Below, in pieces: positions 63,389 to 64,000 of a stretch of 64,000 nt of DNA. Position numbers and translations under genes: made by a program. Each line of letters begins with the position of its first letter. Positions within the stretch are counted from its first letter, which is position 1. Source of the stretch: Actinomadura graeca (GTDB lineage Bacteria > Actinomycetota > Actinomycetes > Streptosporangiales > Streptosporangiaceae); NCBI RefSeq assembly GCF_019175365.1, contig NZ_CP059572.1, positions 7,006,001 to 7,070,000 of the forward strand, given 5' to 3'. A model generated the notes under the pieces. That model was not told where the DNA came from, ran no database searches, and saw nothing but the letters and a program-made list of their open reading frames with translations.

Positions 63389-64000
63389 CCTTCCGCACCG
63401 CCGTGATGGGCTCCGGATCCTGGGGCACGACGTTCGCGAAGATGCTGCACGACGCCGGCGGCGAGGCCGTGCTGTGGGGCCGCCGCGCCGAGGTCGTCGA
63501 GGCGCTCAACGAACGGCACGAGAACACCGACTACCTCCCCGGCGTCCGGCTCCCCGAGGCGCTCCGGGCGACCACCGACCCCGCCGAGGCGCTCGCGGGC
63601 GCCGACTTCGTGGCGCTGGCCGTCCCGGCGCAGACGCTCCGCGCGAACCTGTCCGGGTGGGTGGCGCACCTGCCGCCGGACGCCGTCCTCGTCAGCCTGA
63701 TGAAGGGCGTCGAGCTCGGCACCACCCGGCGGATGTCGGAGGTGATAAGGGAGGTCGCCGACGTCCCCGAGGAGCGGGTCGCGGTGTTCAGCGGGCCGAA
63801 CCTGGCACGCGAGATCGCCAACGGCGAGCCCAGCGCCGCGGTCGCCGCGTGCGCGGACGAGGACGCGGCGCGGGGCCTCCAATCCGCCACCATGACGTCC
63901 TACTTCCGGGTCTACACCTCTGCCGACGTGATCGGCTGCGAGCTGGGCGGCGCGGTGAAGAACATCGTCGCGCTGTGCGTCGGGATGTCGGTCGGGCTCG
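63385..64000 (+). CDS. gpsA: Glycerol-3-phosphate dehydrogenase GpsA, 3' end outside the window
   Basis: The frame is open from GTG 63385 to the window end (205 codons visible of about 335). It has the NAD(P)-binding motif VMGSGSWGTTFAKMLHDAG, SLMKGVELGTTRRMSEV, VFSGPNLAREIANGEPSA and ELGGAVKNIVAL with the catalytic Lys. It reduces dihydroxyacetone phosphate to glycerol-3-phosphate for phospholipids. It overlaps the PlsC-family gene by 4 bp. Confidence 0.95.
   Translation, partial: MTFRTAVMGSGSWGTTFAKMLHDAGGEAVLWGRRAEVVEALNERHENTDYLPGVRLPEALRATTDPAEALAGADFVALAVPAQTLRANLSGWVAHLPPDAVLVSLMKGVELGTTRRMSEVIREVADVPEERVAVFSGPNLAREIANGEPSAAVAACADEDAARGLQSATMTSYFRVYTSADVIGCELGGAVKNIVALCVGMSVGL

Overview
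This 64 kb window is high-GC (roughly 70% or more) bacterial chromosome. GTG and TTG starts are frequent and genes are tightly packed with many 4-bp stop/start overlaps. The gene set is typical of filamentous actinomycetes: an NdgR-type IclR regulator beside leuCD, F420 biosynthesis, a LAL-type LuxR regulator, CbtAB, and MMPL and PadR/ABC loci. I infer an Actinomadura-like member of the Streptosporangiales; the sequence alone does not fix the genus. No transposase, integrase, phage gene, CRISPR array or rRNA was found.

Layout. (1) 0-11 kb is housekeeping: a MetE-like protein, ligA, a membrane GGDEF-EAL protein, a DUF6458 protein, gatCAB and a secreted sugar dehydrogenase lipoprotein. (2) 11-37 kb is the branched-chain amino acid (BCAA) and serine region: ilvB-ilvN-ilvC, serA, leuB, ilvE and cimA. 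It is interleaved with a second GGDEF-EAL protein, a PadR-controlled ABC exporter, a DUF2079 membrane protein, a thymidylate-synthase-like protein, an FhuF-like protein, cbtBA under a cobalamin riboswitch, and a LAL regulator. (3) 37-41 kb holds small conserved genes, then tRNA-Gln and two identical tRNA-Glu genes. (4) 41-57.7 kb looks accessory: a hydrolase, a decayed MFS gene, a TDT transporter, an ArsR/MMPL pair, and an unusual complex-I-like cluster (nuoA, a NuoB/NuoD-like protein, nuoH, J, K, L, M, N) with no NADH or Fe-S module, followed by Nudix, SAM hydrolase, DUF202 and MerR genes. (5) 57.8-64 kb returns to core genes: ndgR and leuCD (divergent), hup, fbiD, an acyltransferase, and gpsA cut by the window end.

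Regulation links the BCAA genes. A 15-bp motif TCTC(A/G)-N5-TGAGA, one mismatch allowed, lies upstream of ilvB, leuB and cimA, between ndgR and leuC, and upstream of a fifth transcription unit. ilvB and cimA are also preceded by short leader peptides rich in Ile/Leu/Val codons, each followed by alternative hairpins and a U-tract terminator. The fifth site (27.4-27.8 kb) precedes a third leader of the same design, but the only thing downstream is a possible 36-codon ORF and a strong hairpin. This is the best candidate here for something undescribed.

A second new-looking feature is a dispersed ~150-nt element with three full copies and two partial ones. Each sits directly 3' of a gene, on that gene's strand, and its hairpin arms change in a compensatory way between copies.
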